Under the pieces are notes generated by a model, which searched no databases, was not told the origin of the DNA, and saw only the letters and a list, made by a program, of their open reading frames with translations. 64,000 nucleotides of DNA, from contig OZ022244.1 in NCBI GenBank assembly GCA_963978895.1, positions 2,074,020 to 2,138,019 of the forward strand. Direction: 5' to 3'. This document shows, in pieces, positions 24,098 through 37,009 of this stretch. Made by a program: the position numbers and the translations under genes. Position 1 is the first letter of the stretch. The number at the start of each line of letters is the position of its first letter. The DNA is from Erpobdella octoculata (lineage: Eukaryota; Annelida; Clitellata; Hirudinida; Erpobdellidae).

Positions 24098-24229
24098 TCT
24101 AACACCATCAGCTATTCCAAGAAAATATAAATTATCGTCTCTCATCTTTGTTCTTTACATGTCAACAAAACTGATTTTTTGCAGAAAGTCAAGATGCAAA
24201 TACAACTCATGTTAAAAATAATTTTGAGA

Positions 24230-24360
24230 AATTGTTTGAATTAAAGATTAAAATCTATGCCTTTTGTGTTAAAATTTTTTGAAATAAAGATTAAAATCTA
24301 TGCCTTTTGTGTTAAAATTTTTTGAAATAAAGATTAAAATCTATGCCTTTTTTGTTGCTT
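24230..24360. repeat. about 49-bp tandem repeat, three copies
   Basis: The unit contains aaagattaaaatctatgcct and is repeated three times. Unit B has two copies (45733-45810). Confidence 0.85.
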
Positions 24361-25122
24361 TAGTTTTTGCAAAAAGAGTCATTTTGGATGATGTAATGTG
24401 CTTTAGGGGAGATATCTAATGAAATAGAATCTAGGTTTGGTAAGTTGAGTTGAGAGTCTCAACTTGAGACAGCTCTCAAGTGGAAATCATTAGTTATCTT
24501 TGAGAAATTATTGAAAATCATTGACAAATTTGTGCCATCTCAAATTTGAAATACATTCACAATAATCACTTTTGTTTGAATTGTTGCTGGTGTTATTAAA
24601 ATTTTGTGTGTGTTTACTGATTGATTTGCTGGTTGTTATTTTTATTTAAATCAAAACTGTGTGTTTTTATTTGACTTATTGTTTGAATTGTTAGTATTTC
24701 TTTATCTTACTGATTATTATTTCTTCTTTTTTTCAGAATATTTGTCATTACCTTAGTAGTTTTTTTCATATTGTATTATCATGTTATTGATTGAAAAAAA
24801 GATGTTATCACTTTTTAGTGTTAGGGTCATTAGTAGTGCTGCCTTATAGAGGCTATTTAAAATTTTTTTAAACAATATGGTTTCTTTTCCTCAATTATCA
24901 AAGTTCTTGTTGAATGTTTGTGTTCTTGGGTTTGTTGGTAAATTATGCTAGTAGTCTTCTATCCTCTAATTATGTATGCTTCAATGCTTGTTGTAATTTT
25001 GTGTTGCTTTCATGGTTTTTTAAGGAATTTATTGGAAAGCTCTTTACCAGTTTATTTGATTGATTGATATATCAATATCTACAAAACAATTTTTGTGAGT
25101 TAAAGAAAAACATTGAACCTAC
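24361..25122. other. gene A intron, shared with unit B
   Basis: AT-rich, aligned with 45811-46615. Contains a short palindromic phrase gagttgagagtctcaactt near 24453. No gene. Confidence 0.6.
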
Positions 25123-25438
25123 TTTTCATCCGACAGTAGTAAAACTTTTCTCCGTCATGACGAACTAGATGAGATGCAGAAACAAGGTGAAAATCACTAT
25201 TTGTTGTTGAAAATTTGCAGACCTTGAGTTTACATGTTGGTGAAAAAGATAAAAAATATGGATTGACAGTAAAGTTAATGTCGTCAAAATTGTAATTTGT
25301 CCAGTCTTCAGTGGGAAAAAGAGAAGTTCTCAACAGACATTTCCAGCGTGAGTTACCTGTGGTGTATGCTCCTGAAGAAGACCATGCACCAAACCAAAAA
25401 TTTCCCACTGTCCTAACATTTAGAATTGCAAGTAGTGC
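25123..25438 (-). CDS. gene A N-terminal four-cysteine domain exon (unrecognised)
   Basis: A 316-nt exon, phase 0 to 1, acceptor ttttaag before 25438, donor AAAA/gtaggt at 25123. It encodes ALLAILNVRTVGNFWFGAWS, SRWKC, FPTEDWTNYNFDDINF, SPTC, KVCKF and EKFYYCRMK. Four cysteines, a Trp-rich start and a Tyr-Tyr-Cys end suggest a small disulphide-bonded extracellular module. A distant C-type-lectin-like resemblance (FW.GAW ... YYC) is not enough to name it. The unit B copy has the same length and cysteines but about 28 replacements. A secretory signal must come from a further upstream exon that I did not find. Confidence 0.66.
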
Positions 25439-25941
25439 CTTAAAATAACATATACTTTTTGAAATTTAATTAAAAGAAAAAGTCATTGTAAACGTAGAGG
25501 AATATGCTTTCTAGCAATTCGTAACGTTAAAGTCGAAGTTATTTATAACACAATATTTCTCGAATTTATTTTAACTTTATTATTCTTCCTTGAATATAAT
25601 CTTTTTCTTGGCTCTAAACTGAATTATCTCACTTTGTAGAAGTTAGCCCGGTTCTGACAAATCTTTTGATAATTCCAAATTCCCTGCCCAGAACACCTCA
25701 TTTTCTTATTGAAGACCACAAAAAGGAAAAAGACCAATAACAATTATATATACATACATGTATAAATATACACACATATATATATACATATATATACATA
25801 CATATACATATACCCATCCATGTATATATACACTCAAACACACATATACATATATGTACACTAATGATACAAAAATTATACGCACACACAATGTCACAGG
25901 AGCACAAATATACATATATACATACATATAAATATACATAT

Positions 25942-26028
<87 letters not shown>

Positions 26029-26690
26029 CACACAGATACATACATACATAAATGACTATTGTTTCAACACATCCAAAATATGCACACATAACAAAATAAA
26101 ATAAACAATTATTATGAAAATACGTAAGATGAACCATCTTCATCTTACAGTCATGAAACTAGAAAGATAGCAACAACGTAAAACGTTTTCCATCATGGTG
26201 AAATTTGTGTTTGAAAAAATTTCAATATCTTATATGCAATACTCTGATATTAAGTAAGTAATCATTGCTCAAATTCTTCTACTGTATTTAATTGGCTATG
26301 TTCGTCTGTCTGTGATTCGATATGATTTTGATAGTATATAATAACAACAAATTTTTGATTTCTTCTTTGCAACAATAATAGCTTTGCTTTTTGTGTTGTA
26401 TCGTAAAATGGAAAAGTTAAACTTAGATACTTCGTTTTTAAATGTTTCACTGAAGATTCTAATTTATGGACCAGCCAAAGTAGATTTAAAGACCCAAAAA
26501 TTGTAGCTATGTTTTTGAAAACAATTTAGTTGTGTTGTACAAAAATTAAGATTATATAGTTGTGTAATGCTTATACTCGCTTTAATCATAGTTAACTTAA
26601 TTTATTTGAATAACTAGAGCTAATAACTTGCAACAATAAATAAAAAACAAAGGATTGTACACTTGGCGATTCAATTCACAAATAAATTAG
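25439..26690. other. unit A upstream region; microsatellite, no gene seen
   Basis: Contains the TACA/TA array at 25745-26052 and a segment (26145-26650) shared with 46975-47790. The minus-strand frame 26262-26450 is not preserved in B, so I do not call it. Confidence 0.5.
25745..26052. repeat. TACA/TA compound microsatellite
   Basis: Mixed ACATAT and TACA units with a pure TA core at about 25949-26020. Absent from the matching place in unit B. Confidence 0.95.
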
Positions 26691-27120
26691 ATGTTTCTCT
26701 TGAGTTTGGTTTATCAAGGTCACGTGATTCCGGAGATATTCGATGTCGACTCCGCAAGCGTTTATAGCACAAAAGCTCATAACTCCGGAACCGAAAGTAC
26801 CGTGATCCTGTTATTCAAACTTGAATTAGAGCACATACACCCCTATGTTTCTTTTGAGTTTGGTTTTTCATGGTCATGTGGTTCCGCAGATATTCGACGT
26901 CGACTCCGCAAGTGTTTATAGCCCAAATCTGAAGTGGGCGTGGTCGGAAGAAGGTCTCATTGCCCCCCCCCCTGTACCTGTAAAATTTCAGGTCGCTGGC
27001 TATTACCGTTTGTAAAATCGCGATTTCCATGATCGGATTCCTATACCTCCCGGCTTAGGTATCCGATTCAACTATAGCGGACTCGCCCGCGCGTCGCACT
27101 TGAAGTCTTTTAAATTATTT
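26690..27120. repeat. unclassified interspersed repeat with internal duplication
   Basis: The phrases ttgagtttggtttatcaagg, gacgtcgactccgcaag and ataactccggaaccg occur here and at 47825-48300. The first two are duplicated within this copy (26700 and 26855). It ends in cgcacttgaagtctttt, also found near 310. No ORF with a recognisable domain. Confidence 0.6.
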
Positions 27121-27548
27121 TAATTATAATTAGAATATTAATTGAAACTAGAGATAGCCCGTCAAAATGACGGATTTTTTAAAAAATCTCATTTTATCAA
27201 CATAAACTTCAATTAAAATCTGGTTGCCCAATAATGTTAAAAAATGCAATACTAAACGAGGACTCTGCAACGGATTTTGAATGTGGTTTGGTTGGAGTTT
27301 TAAAAACAAATTTAATTATGGAAGAAATTTTGAATGGAGCAGGTTTACAAATTTGGTTTATTGCCAAAATATTGCTTAACTAATCCAGAACTTTCTTTCG
27401 TTTTCAGGAGACGACCGTTTCCAATTAAACTGGCGTTTGCAATTTCAATAAATTAATTTCAGGCACAAGCATTACATATGGTAGGCATATATTTACTAGA
27501 TCCAGTCATGAACAGCTAAATGTTGCCAAGTCTTGAGCATGTCGTAAT

Positions 27549-28199
27549 GGCGAACTATACAAATTTTGTAAAATCAATTTTGCTTAACGTATTACGCTCA
27601 TTGGTACCTGTATGAGCTAGACCACTAAGTCGCCAGATTAGCCGGCGGAGCGGATTTGCAAAAGTACTAATCCGTGAAATTAAATTTTGTAATTTCTTAC
27701 ATAATAAGTTATCTCTAAACCCAAATAAAATCCAAGATTAGTTTTATATAACATGAACTACCTGTTACCAGAATAGCCTTTTTCAAATTTAAACTCAAAC
27801 CAAGACTAAACAACATAAATATGAACTGTAGTTCATATGTTGATTATTATTGTAATCACAGAACTTTCCCATTATTTCACTTAATACATTAAACCGATTC
27901 TAAATAATATATAGCCTAAAATTCACTCCCAAACGTATTTATAAAAATATGTAAATCGTACTAACCAAACTTGACCCGAACCCGACCCAAACCCTACCCC
28001 AGCCCTACCCGAACCTGAAATTTTGAAAGTCAAAAACCCGTACCAAAACCCGAACACGATCTTTGAAAACTTGAAAACCAGAACCCAAACCCGAACCCGG
28101 TGTTTGGAAAGTCTCAAACCCGAACCCGAAAGTTCTAAATTCAAGAACCCGAAGACGAAAAAATCAAAAAGTTGTACCCGTGACATCCCTAATTCTCAC
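27549..28199. repeat. hAT-like right-end block (unit A)
   Basis: Matches 2440-3396 (with its duplication) and 52092-52662. It includes an ACCCGAA-rich stretch (27970-28155) and ends tgacatccctaattctcac. Only the right end of the element is present. Confidence 0.65.
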
Positions 28200-28567
28200 T
28201 ATTTTATTGATTGGTTTTCTATAATTTTCATATAGTTACAAAACTTATCAATAGCCGTTCTTTGTTAAAAATTGTCTTGCTAAGTAATCTATGAACGAAT
28301 TAACAAAGAAAAAATTGTGTACCACATTCCTAGGTATAAATGCTTTGACTCCTTCATTCCAGGTTTCAGAAGTATGAGGCGAATTAGTTAAGCGTTGTTT
28401 CTCTCCGTCGAACCAGACATCGCATACATTGTTGCAAAAAACAACAAAATCTGTTTATTTAAGCAAGTGAATAGTTATATGTCAAAGTTTTAATATCTGG
28501 TAAGGTGATTAGAGATATTCCGACAAAAATGACGCTTTCTCGAATTTTATATAAAAAACCTAAAACC

Positions 28568-29131
28568 TACATAGATACATACATACATACATACATACAT
28601 AGATACATACATACATACATACATACATACATACATACATACATACATACATACATACATACATACATACATACATACATACATACATACATACATACAT
28701 ACATACATACATACATACATACATACATACATACATACATACATACATACATACATACATACATACATACATACATACATACATACATACATACATACAT
28801 ACATACATACATACATACATACATACATACATACATACATACATACATACATACATACATACATACATACATACATACATACATACATACATACATACAT
28901 ACATACATACATACATACATACATACATACATACATACATACATACATACATACATACATACATACATACATACATACATACATACATACATACATACAT
29001 ACATACATACATACATACATACATACATACATACATACATACATACATACATACATACATACATACATACATACATACATACATACATACATACTTACAT
29101 ACATACATACATACATTCATACCCACATACA
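28568..29131. repeat. (TACA)n microsatellite, about 140 units (A/B boundary)
   Basis: Nearly perfect ATAC repeats over about 560 bp with two GATA-type variants at the left and TTAC/TTCA variants at the right. It separates unit A from unit B, as 53070-53412 separates B from C. Confidence 0.98.
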
Positions 29132-29152
29132 TATAGACTTTATGGTTATTGT

Positions 29153-30055
29153 TACATACCATACATGCCTTTTCGACCACTCCGGGATGCCGAAACTCGT
29201 CTCGGCAACCCGGAGTGGTCGATTTTGCGGTAGTCGACAAAACTCGGACTCGGAAAAAAAGAAGTCGCTGAGGCCGAGTTTAAAAATTCACGTGTTTCCA
29301 TATCTTGACCCCGTGACCCGACGTTTCTTCGGTACACCGCCATCTAGCGTCGACAGTGAACTTCTTATTAGCACTGCCAGTGGCATATGCACAGACAAAA
29401 GGTCGCGAATTTCTGTTTCCAAAACAGCGATGTTGCTTCTCGATAAAAAAAAAACTTTAACTACTAACTTATAGTCTTATAGAGCAGCTGTACAGTTAAA
29501 TATTATGAGACAATGATGTGGACTTTTCAAACTTTACCTGCTTCAATAATTATCGTTACTTACTTTTTTTGTGTTCATATTATATTCATTATTACTTTAA
29601 TTTTTATATGTTAATAAATTGATTATATTACCGAACGGATTAGAAAATAAACCAGTTAAAAAGGCATGTTATTTTAGCTGATTTATATTACAACAACACC
29701 GTCGGCCGATAGAATTTTGGTACAGTTGTACAATCGCAACATCGTCGTATGATGATTTTTCTCCCTGTTGTATGCTGGGTTTGGATATGTTTTCTGATTA
29801 CTTTCGATTTGATTCATTGGTGGTGTTGAAATTCTTCTTTGTTTCCGGTTTGTTTGTGGGGTCGTGTTGTGCTTTTTTTCTGTTCGTGCGGTTTTTTAAT
29901 AATTCGGCAAGGAGTTATTTAACTCGTTTTGACAACATAATAAATAAATATAATGTATATTATTATATATACACTAAAACTCGGACTCAGTGCAAAATGA
30001 CCCTAAAACTCGGTGCTCGAACTCGGCACCAAATTTGCCGCTCGGTCCATCCCTA
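29153..30055. mobile_element. hAT-like insertion with 8-bp TSD
   Basis: The octamer gttattgt occurs at 29145-29152 and 30056-30063. Units 0 and C have a single copy at the same place (near 7941 and 53425). The right end gtccatcccta is of the hAT TAGGGAT type, and ACTCGG motifs fill both subterminal zones. The left terminus does not match the right, so that end may be rearranged. A hairpin lies at 29176-29220. Confidence 0.7.
29176..29220. repeat. strong hairpin / inverted repeat
   Basis: CGACCACTCCGGG is followed at short distance by its exact complement CCCGGAGTGGTCG, with an inner TGCCGA/TCGGCA pair. It would form a long near-continuous stem. Confidence 0.85.
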
Positions 30056-30063
30056 GTTATTGT

Positions 30064-31563
30064 ATGTTGATTTATCTAAATTGATCAATTTATTATTTAT
30101 TGGCTCAAAAAGTTACCCTCCTTCTGAGTATCATTTGTTTTCAGCAGACAAAATGACCAAAACAGAGTAAACTTAACAACAGCTCTTCTGATCATGATAA
30201 ATTTTTAAAATTTAAAAACTTTAAAAACCAGTTAATATGAATTACGATGTTTCGTTGTTTTGTTGATTGATTTAAAAATAAACAAATATCGATATGACGT
30301 CGCGCAAATTAAAAGTGGATTTTTAATTCAAGAAATGTAGATAAAAAACGTATAACTTATTTAAATTCATTTGTCTGCACATTACTAAGCCTTCTGTGTT
30401 AACTTTATCAAATGTTTCACTAATCTCCAAATCCATAAATCCTTAGGTAGCAAATAAATACATTAACATGTAATAAAACTGAATCTGACAAAAACAAAAT
30501 TACTAATAAACAATTTGAAATCTGATATAGAGTTTTATTCTTTAATATTCTCCAGTTGATGTTTAATTGACATCAGTCATCAAATTACTTTGTATATGAG
30601 TATGGATTTTCCTGGCATGTGTTTTCCAATAGTTCGAAGTTTTCAGAATTATTACAAGGAGTGCCATCAATATTTTCCAACCACTTAAAAACGCATTTAA
30701 TTTTTAATAAAAATATTTTAGTTGTGTGAATTATTTATTCAACATTAGGAAAACATAGATAATAGTTAATGTAACATTTATTTTTCTATATAAATTAATT
30801 ATAATTGATTTGAATATATTAACTTTCTCAATGTTTTTTGATTTGGCAATTTAAAAACCATGTCACCAGCCAAGATTCTTACACTCTCAATCCATATATT
30901 TTGTTTTTTGGTTTGTTTCGGAAAACTAAAATGATTTATAGCTCATTATTTCAGATGTTCATCACTACTTTAAAATCTAGCAGACGACATGTCCAAAACC
31001 TATTATTATTACATTTTTTGGTTGCAAGAAAGACTAACAAACCAACTAAAAGTAAAATACTAAAACTATCGCAACTGCAATAAAAAACCAGAAAATGTTT
31101 CAGAATGGTTGGCAAATTAAACAACGTTCCAAAGAAGCTTGACAATTAATATTACATAGGCATAGATTATAGAAATTTAGAAAATAATGTTTTGTTGAGG
31201 TATTGTCTAAAATTGAAAGTTGGTCAAACTAAAATGTCTGGCTGTCAGTTCAAATGATGTTTAAGCTGATGATCTTAGAGTTTTATCAACTTACGAATTA
31301 GTAAAATTTTATCTTGGCTGTGCAATCTTGAAGCTCAAATAAAACCTTTGAATAATTTTAAGAAACCTTCAGCAATTATTCTCAAAAGAGCTTTATAACA
31401 AGAAACAGTAAAAAACTTTAGTTTATGAAAAAAACTGACGGATTTGTTGATGAAAAATATTATCAATTTATTTCAGAAGAGCACATAATGATGTCATTTA
31501 ATCATTGATCATGTTTTTTGCATCAATTAAGTGATTTTTATGCGATTTGTTTTTATATAAAGT
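30064..31563. other. start of unit B; non-coding
   Basis: 30064-30370 matches the starts of units A and C. 30385-30935 matches 12250-12790 of unit A. 30940-31500 is unique and AT-rich. No gene. Confidence 0.55.
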
Positions 31564-32097
31564 ATGGATGAAATCTAAATTTAGGTTTTTTGAGTTTGTA
31601 TACACCTATAATGATAATATTTTGATAGCAAGAAAATCTGTTGAAGACCACACAGAGCACTTGAGGACAGTTTTTAAGCGATTTTCCATATTTGGCATAA
31701 CCATCAACTGTGCAAAAAATGAAATTGGTGTTGAACAATTCAATTTTCTTGGCCCTCGTATAACTTAGTTAAGCCTCACTCCTCTTCCCGAAAAGTTGAA
31801 TCTTTGCTGAATTTCACCAAACCATCTTCAACCAAACAGTTAAGAAGATTCATCGGCCTCATACATTTTTACTAAAGGTTCATTTCTAAGTGTGCTACTA
31901 TTCTAGCTCCATTTACAAACATTCTCAAGAGTAATAACACTCTCACATGCACACACACACACACACATCATCATCATTATCATCATAGTCATCATTATCG
32001 TCGTCCTCGTCGTCGTCGTCGTCGTCATCATCATCATCATTTCGGTCGCCCAAATTATCATGGAATCAAGAGGAAACAAGTTCGTTGCAAACAATAG
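31564..32097 (+). pseudogene. Ty3/gypsy reverse transcriptase fragment (unit B)
   Basis: Same fragment as 9273-9799: YTYNDNILIARKSVEDH and FGITINCAKNEIG, then a stop after LGPRIT at 31766-31768. One catalytic Asp of the Y-x-D-D box is now Asn (NDN). Continues as remnants to the compound microsatellite. Confidence 0.82.
31950..32042. repeat. compound CA/TCA/TCG microsatellite (unit B)
   Basis: Same order of motifs as 9658-9743. Confidence 0.95.
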
Positions 32098-33216
32098 ATT
32101 TTTGGCGCCAATTTTCTAGAAAACTTTTCAACGGTGCTGGCTCAATTTAGAAACGCATTGTTTATTACCTTTTTCAGCATCTCATTCTAAGATTTTTTGG
32201 TTCTTTTTTTTGTGTGTGTCATTTTTGCGTTGATTAGTTTTTGTTTGTTACGCTGCTTTTTGTAGTTGCGACCAGAAAAAGAAAACGTTTTGCATCTATC
32301 GAGCGTTTAATGTGGTTTAGCTTGCCTCTATTATGTTGCATTTATTTATTTGGTTCTAAATTTATTAAACAAATTATCGTTGATTTTGTCGTGTCACATT
32401 AATAAGATTTCAATTTATTCAAAAGTCTGTTTTAATCGTTGTAGTTGATTCAATTATTCAATATTGTCGCTTTTATCTTTGGTTTCAATTTCTTATTTCA
32501 ATGTGTTTCATCTGTTATAACCGTATTAATTTGTTAAGAGAAGATTGATTAAATTTGGCTCTTTTTCAATGTCTCTGTTTTAAACAAAACATAGGAGTAT
32601 TTCTGATTTTAAACTCTACTCTCTAAACTGTTATATTATTTAATTTATTGTTTCATTATAAAGTTTGGAAGATAGCTTTATAAAGCTAAAACTGGCCAGT
32701 AAGCCCTGATTGTTTTATAACCGTTATATTTTTATACCAGTAAATTCATTAATTCAAATTCTTGTCATATCAAATGAAGTAAAAACAATAGTTAGTTTGA
32801 ATTTCTTGCAGCCGGCATTCTAATCCAAGTATATTATTTTCCTTTACTCAGAGACTAAAAATATATAAACTTGTAAAAAACCTATCAAATCTTAAAAAAC
32901 TCTACGTTTCTGTATATAGTTTTAGTTGTTTAAATTATAGCAGTGGTTTTTGTCACTGAATACCGTATTTTACAACCATAATTATTATGCTCCCAAACGT
33001 AATACAAGCAAAATAAATAACAAAAAATACATGTTTTAATACAAAATAACGAGATGGTTATGATGTTAGTCATAGAATTTTTTAGTTTGTTTTTTGATTT
33101 TGCGAATGTTTGGTTCAAAAATAATAAGTCTATATCTATATAAATTGTTAGATTTTTATTAAATATTTCTTTTCTGTTCATCCGTTCATCCTTGGAAGAG
33201 AAAGAAGGGACACTCA
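32098..33216. other. non-coding, shared with units A and C
   Basis: Aligned with 9800-10770 and 55517-56631. The frame at 32930-33220 overlaps the tail exon region in the wrong phase and I reject it. Confidence 0.55.
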
Positions 33217-33272
33217 TCAATTGACGTCATGTTCTTCAAAAGGTAAATCAGAAGCTGATCAAAGTCTTTTGT
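33217..33272 (-). CDS. gene B cytoplasmic tail exon with early stop
   Basis: Acceptor ccttag before 33272. Joined to the transmembrane exon (T+AC = Tyr) it reads Y-K-R-L then TGA at 33259-33261. Gene C has GAA at that codon and continues KRLESASELSSEEHDVN. The rest of B's frame (SASDLPFEEHDVN, stop at 33217-33219) remains open, so the tail was lost by base changes at one codon. As written B would have only a three- to four-residue tail. Confidence 0.65.
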
Positions 33273-33473
33273 CTAAGGAATAAAACTAAAAATTGTTTAA
33301 TACAAAAATTTATTTAATAACAAATGATAAATCTTTTTTGTTTTTATTTGCAAAACTAAGAATCATCTGTTGGATAAAAAATTTAAGAATTAACATTCCG
33401 GAGATGAACCATTCACGTATAAACCATTTAGAGAGAAATTAGAAAATACTAATTTAAAAAATAATTCACTCAC

Positions 33474-33599
33474 ATTCGATTACTAATAAAGCAATGACCA
33501 GAATTATTAGCAATACGACAATAATAGTTGCAACCGCTAATGCTATACATTGAGGACGTTCTTCAGGTAACTTTTTTTCACCGTTTTCCTTATAATCTG
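33474..33599 (-). CDS. gene B transmembrane exon
   Basis: A 126-nt phase 1-1 exon, acceptor attacag, donor GAAT/gtgagt. Charged linker DYKENGEKKLPEERPQC, then the span IALAVATIIVVLLIILVIAL and LVIE. The hydrophobic segment of about 24 residues with no charge is a clear membrane anchor. Highly similar to 56874-57011; differences concentrate in the linker. Confidence 0.88.
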
Positions 33600-33819
33600 C
33601 TGTAATTTAGACATATGTGTGTGCGTTTTTTAACAAATTTATGTGATTTTGGATAGCATTACAATGTGCAATAGTAAATAGACGGAAACGTTTTAAAAAT
33701 CTATTTGTAATAAATAGTGAAATTCAAGAAATTAAATAAGATAGAATAAGGTCGGATATCACCGCTGCGCTAGAGCGGGTTTTTTGTGATATTTAGACAA
33801 ATTAAATACCAATGCGTAC

Positions 33820-33945
33820 CCGAGCAGTTGAACTCATTGTCGTGGGTATATCCATATATGCAGTAACATGCATAGGTTCCGGGGAAATTTTGACAGCTTG
33901 TCGTATCAGGATCGCATTTGTTTCTTCCTTTACATTCATTAACAT
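33820..33945 (-). CDS. gene B calcium-binding EGF exon
   Basis: A 126-nt phase 1-1 exon encoding DVNECKGRNKC, TSCQNFPGTYACYC and IYGYTHDNEFNCS. Acceptor atatttag, donor CGG/gtacgc. Six cysteines and the calcium motif D-V-N-E-C are intact. Partner of 57231-57356; no counterpart in gene A. Confidence 0.88.
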
Positions 33946-34143
33946 CTAAATATTGAAAATCGAGTCAATAAATTTGCACATGGTAAGCCACAACACAAAA
34001 AGATTTGAATAAAAGTAAATAGTCGATATTGGTAGGTTTATTAGAATAAAGTCAACATACATTTTTTCTCGATGAACCAGAACATTGCAGTGTTGAAATT
34101 ATTTTTTAGAAATAATAATTTTAAGTAAAATTAACGAACTAAC

Positions 34144-34272
34144 CCACGCATCTCTTAGTTGATATGGAAGTAAAGCCGTTTTTGCACTTACACCCGTAGG
34201 AACCGTTTGTGTTGAAACATTCTGATTTATTTGTTTCGCAAGCATTTCTCAAAGTACGACATTCATCTACAT
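34144..34272 (-). CDS. gene B calcium-binding EGF exon
   Basis: A 129-nt phase 1-1 exon encoding DVDECRTLRNAC, SECFNTNGSYGCKC and KNGFTSISTKRCV. Acceptor attgcag, donor TGG/gttagt. Partner of 57554-57682; absent from gene A. Confidence 0.88.
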
Positions 34273-35108
34273 CTGCAATGTCATCAGTTTAAATGTTAAT
34301 TTAGGATTTTGGTTAAGCGCCATAGCTTTTTAGTCAGTCAAACTTTGATATTGGTTTAATACCTAGCCCTGTAAAATCTATGAGTACATTTTTTCGCTAT
34401 TTATCCTTATTCATAAAAGTTCAATTTTTTAATTCTTGTAATGTATTCTATAGACTTATCAATAAACTTTTTTTTCTTTTACTCTACCTATAACCTCTAA
34501 TTGTAATAATAATTTAAATGTAAAATATTAGTTCAAAAGCTGTCATATATTTTTGTCTTAAATTACAACAGATTTTTCTGCTATTGGTCTTATATCTAAG
34601 TTTGAACAAATCCAATGAATGATGGTTTTCAAGTATTAGTTTGAGGGTCGCATCATAATCTGCAGTACTTCTTACGTCTAAAGGAGGTACTAGAGTTCTG
34701 CATAGGCCAAGCCGGGCTTTGATTTAGAAATATATAAACAAACCGCACAGAGCCCAAGTATGCACGGGCCGAGGTGCAACGCAACAAGCTTATTTCTGTT
34801 GTTTTTATGTTGTACTGGTCCTGTTTATTAAGACAAAAAAGTTTTGGAGTAACACTATTTTATTTGAATATTTAGCTTCTGACACGAGTAATATAATTTT
34901 TTATTTATTTATATATATATACATAAATCTCGTGTTGAAGTGTTTGAAATTGAACTCCTTCAAAACGTCTAACCCGATTTTTTATGAATTTTTTTATGTA
35001 CATTTGGTAGGTCTGATGTAGGTCCATGGCTATTTAGAATATTGTTTTAAAATTATTTTAAAAAGTTATTTTGGAAAAACAAGGGACAAACAGACAAACC
35101 CACACACA

Positions 35109-35883
<775 letters not shown>

Positions 35884-36260
35884 CACGGAGGTTATATAAA
35901 CATATAAGTCTTTTATATGTATATCTATTTTTTTGGTTTACCAGCTGTCTACATACGATTTATAAATGATAGAAAAACCTCTAAAAATGCTCTAGGTGGT
36001 CGAAAAGTGCGAAAGCGACCGGGAGCGTGAAAGGAAGCGGGTAAGGAAACGAGAGCGTGAGAGAAAAACAATAAAAAACCTCTAAAAAGCCCGGGTAACG
36101 CCGGGCACCCCGATGGTTAACAATATAATACTGAGTTTTATCATTTATGTCCAAGAATCGGACGCTTCCAACATTGCCCTTAAGAAGCATACCTTCGAAG
36201 GTCAGTCAATCAGTTTATAAGTTGAGTTCTCAATTAAATTTAGACATCAATGAAACATAC

Positions 36261-36389
36261 CTTGACATTGAAAATTTGAATAGTTATCAAATCCTTCTAT
36301 GCAATAGCATGAGTAGTTGCCCATAGTATTATTGCAAACTGTTGAACTGTTTTGACATTTGTCGGTTTTTCTGAAGCACTCATCAATAT
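36261..36389 (-). CDS. gene B calcium-binding EGF exon
   Basis: A 129-nt phase 1-1 exon encoding DIDECFRKTDKC, STVCNNTMGNYSCYC and IEGFDNYSNFQCQ. Donor AAG/gtatgt. Counterpart of 15331-15459 and 58463-58591. Confidence 0.88.
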
Positions 36390-36742
36390 CTTTTGAATTA
36401 AGATTATTTGTAATATAGAGCACGAAGGTTTTAGTGGCTTAAAGTAATAAATAGATGTTACAGAGGAATATTTCTAGTACGTTACATAAGAAAAGTTTCT
36501 TTAACGTACAGTTCATGAGCAAATCAACCAAAAAAATACGGTTTCTTGTAACCGGAAAGTAACGAACAAGAAACGTTACAAAAGCGTTATTATGTTTATT
36601 AAGTAAGAGGTGCTACTATCTTTTGTCCTCTTATCAAATATATAGTTTATCCATAGCAACCAAACGCGTTTTATTTGTATGTCTATTATTTGTAATTTAT
36701 TATGTTTATCAATAGCAATTAATAAACAAAATCAAACTCGAC

Positions 36743-36868
36743 CTTGACAATTTGAGTTGTTTAACTTTTCAAATCCCGGATAACACTTGCATATAAAACT
36801 TCCTACAGTATTCTCACATATTTCATCACTGTTGCAATTGTGAGTTTCTTCTGAACACTCATTCATAT
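36743..36868 (-). CDS. gene B calcium-binding EGF exon (C-x-C type)
   Basis: A 126-nt phase 1-1 exon encoding DMNECSEETHNC, SDEICENTVGSFICKC and YPGFEKLNNSNCQ. Donor AAG/gtcgag. Core identical in protein to the A and C copies. Confidence 0.88.
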
Positions 36869-36970
36869 CTGTGCGTTAGTAATAATAGTAGAAAATCATA
36901 TAGAAACAATAATTGCTACGGTAAACAAAACCTTAGTTAATAATTACACACTTTTATTTAACTTGACTTT

Positions 36971-37009
<39 letters not shown>

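Larger units (their letters stand above)
13862..25438 (-). other. EGF-repeat membrane receptor gene A (locus span)
   Basis: Reading 3' to 5' in window coordinates, the inferred gene has a four-cysteine N-terminal exon (25123-25438), a Trp-Cys EGF (18696-18818), EGFs at 16668-16796, 15923-16048, 15331-15459 and 14822-14950, and a transmembrane exon (13862/13915-14046). All internal junctions are phase 1, so the exons splice in frame to about 360 residues. Expected topology: extracellular domain, single membrane span, short tail. Signal peptide and 5' UTR exons were not found. The 6.3-kb intron between the first two exons holds a pogo-like fragment, a LINE and a hAT element; another intron holds two hAT insertions. 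Function is unknown. The architecture suits a cell-surface recognition or adhesion receptor, which is inference. Confidence 0.7.

Noticed and set aside
23861..24215. ORFs around 23.9-24.2 kb and 45.3-45.5 kb
   Set aside because: They lie inside the non-coding hAT element and its flanks, and frames are not maintained between copies.
25123..25438. Naming the N-terminal domain a C-type lectin
   Set aside because: FW-x-GAW and the terminal YYC recall the fold, but the WND/EPN-type motifs and cysteine spacing do not match, so it is left unnamed.
26262..26450. Minus-strand ORF as a possible signal-peptide exon of gene A
   Set aside because: The start is not hydrophobic and the frame is not kept in the unit B equivalent near 47470-47600.
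28505..29240. ORFs of repeated YIHT or YVCM of up to 242 residues
   Set aside because: Pure translation of the TACA array on both strands. The same applies at 4795-4995 and 52950-53424.
32930..33220. Minus-strand ORF MMSV...SSKDE (also 56345-56635)
   Set aside because: Overlaps the end of the receptor tail exon in another phase, and the continuation is lysine/isoleucine-rich AT DNA. The phase that joins the transmembrane exon is the better one.
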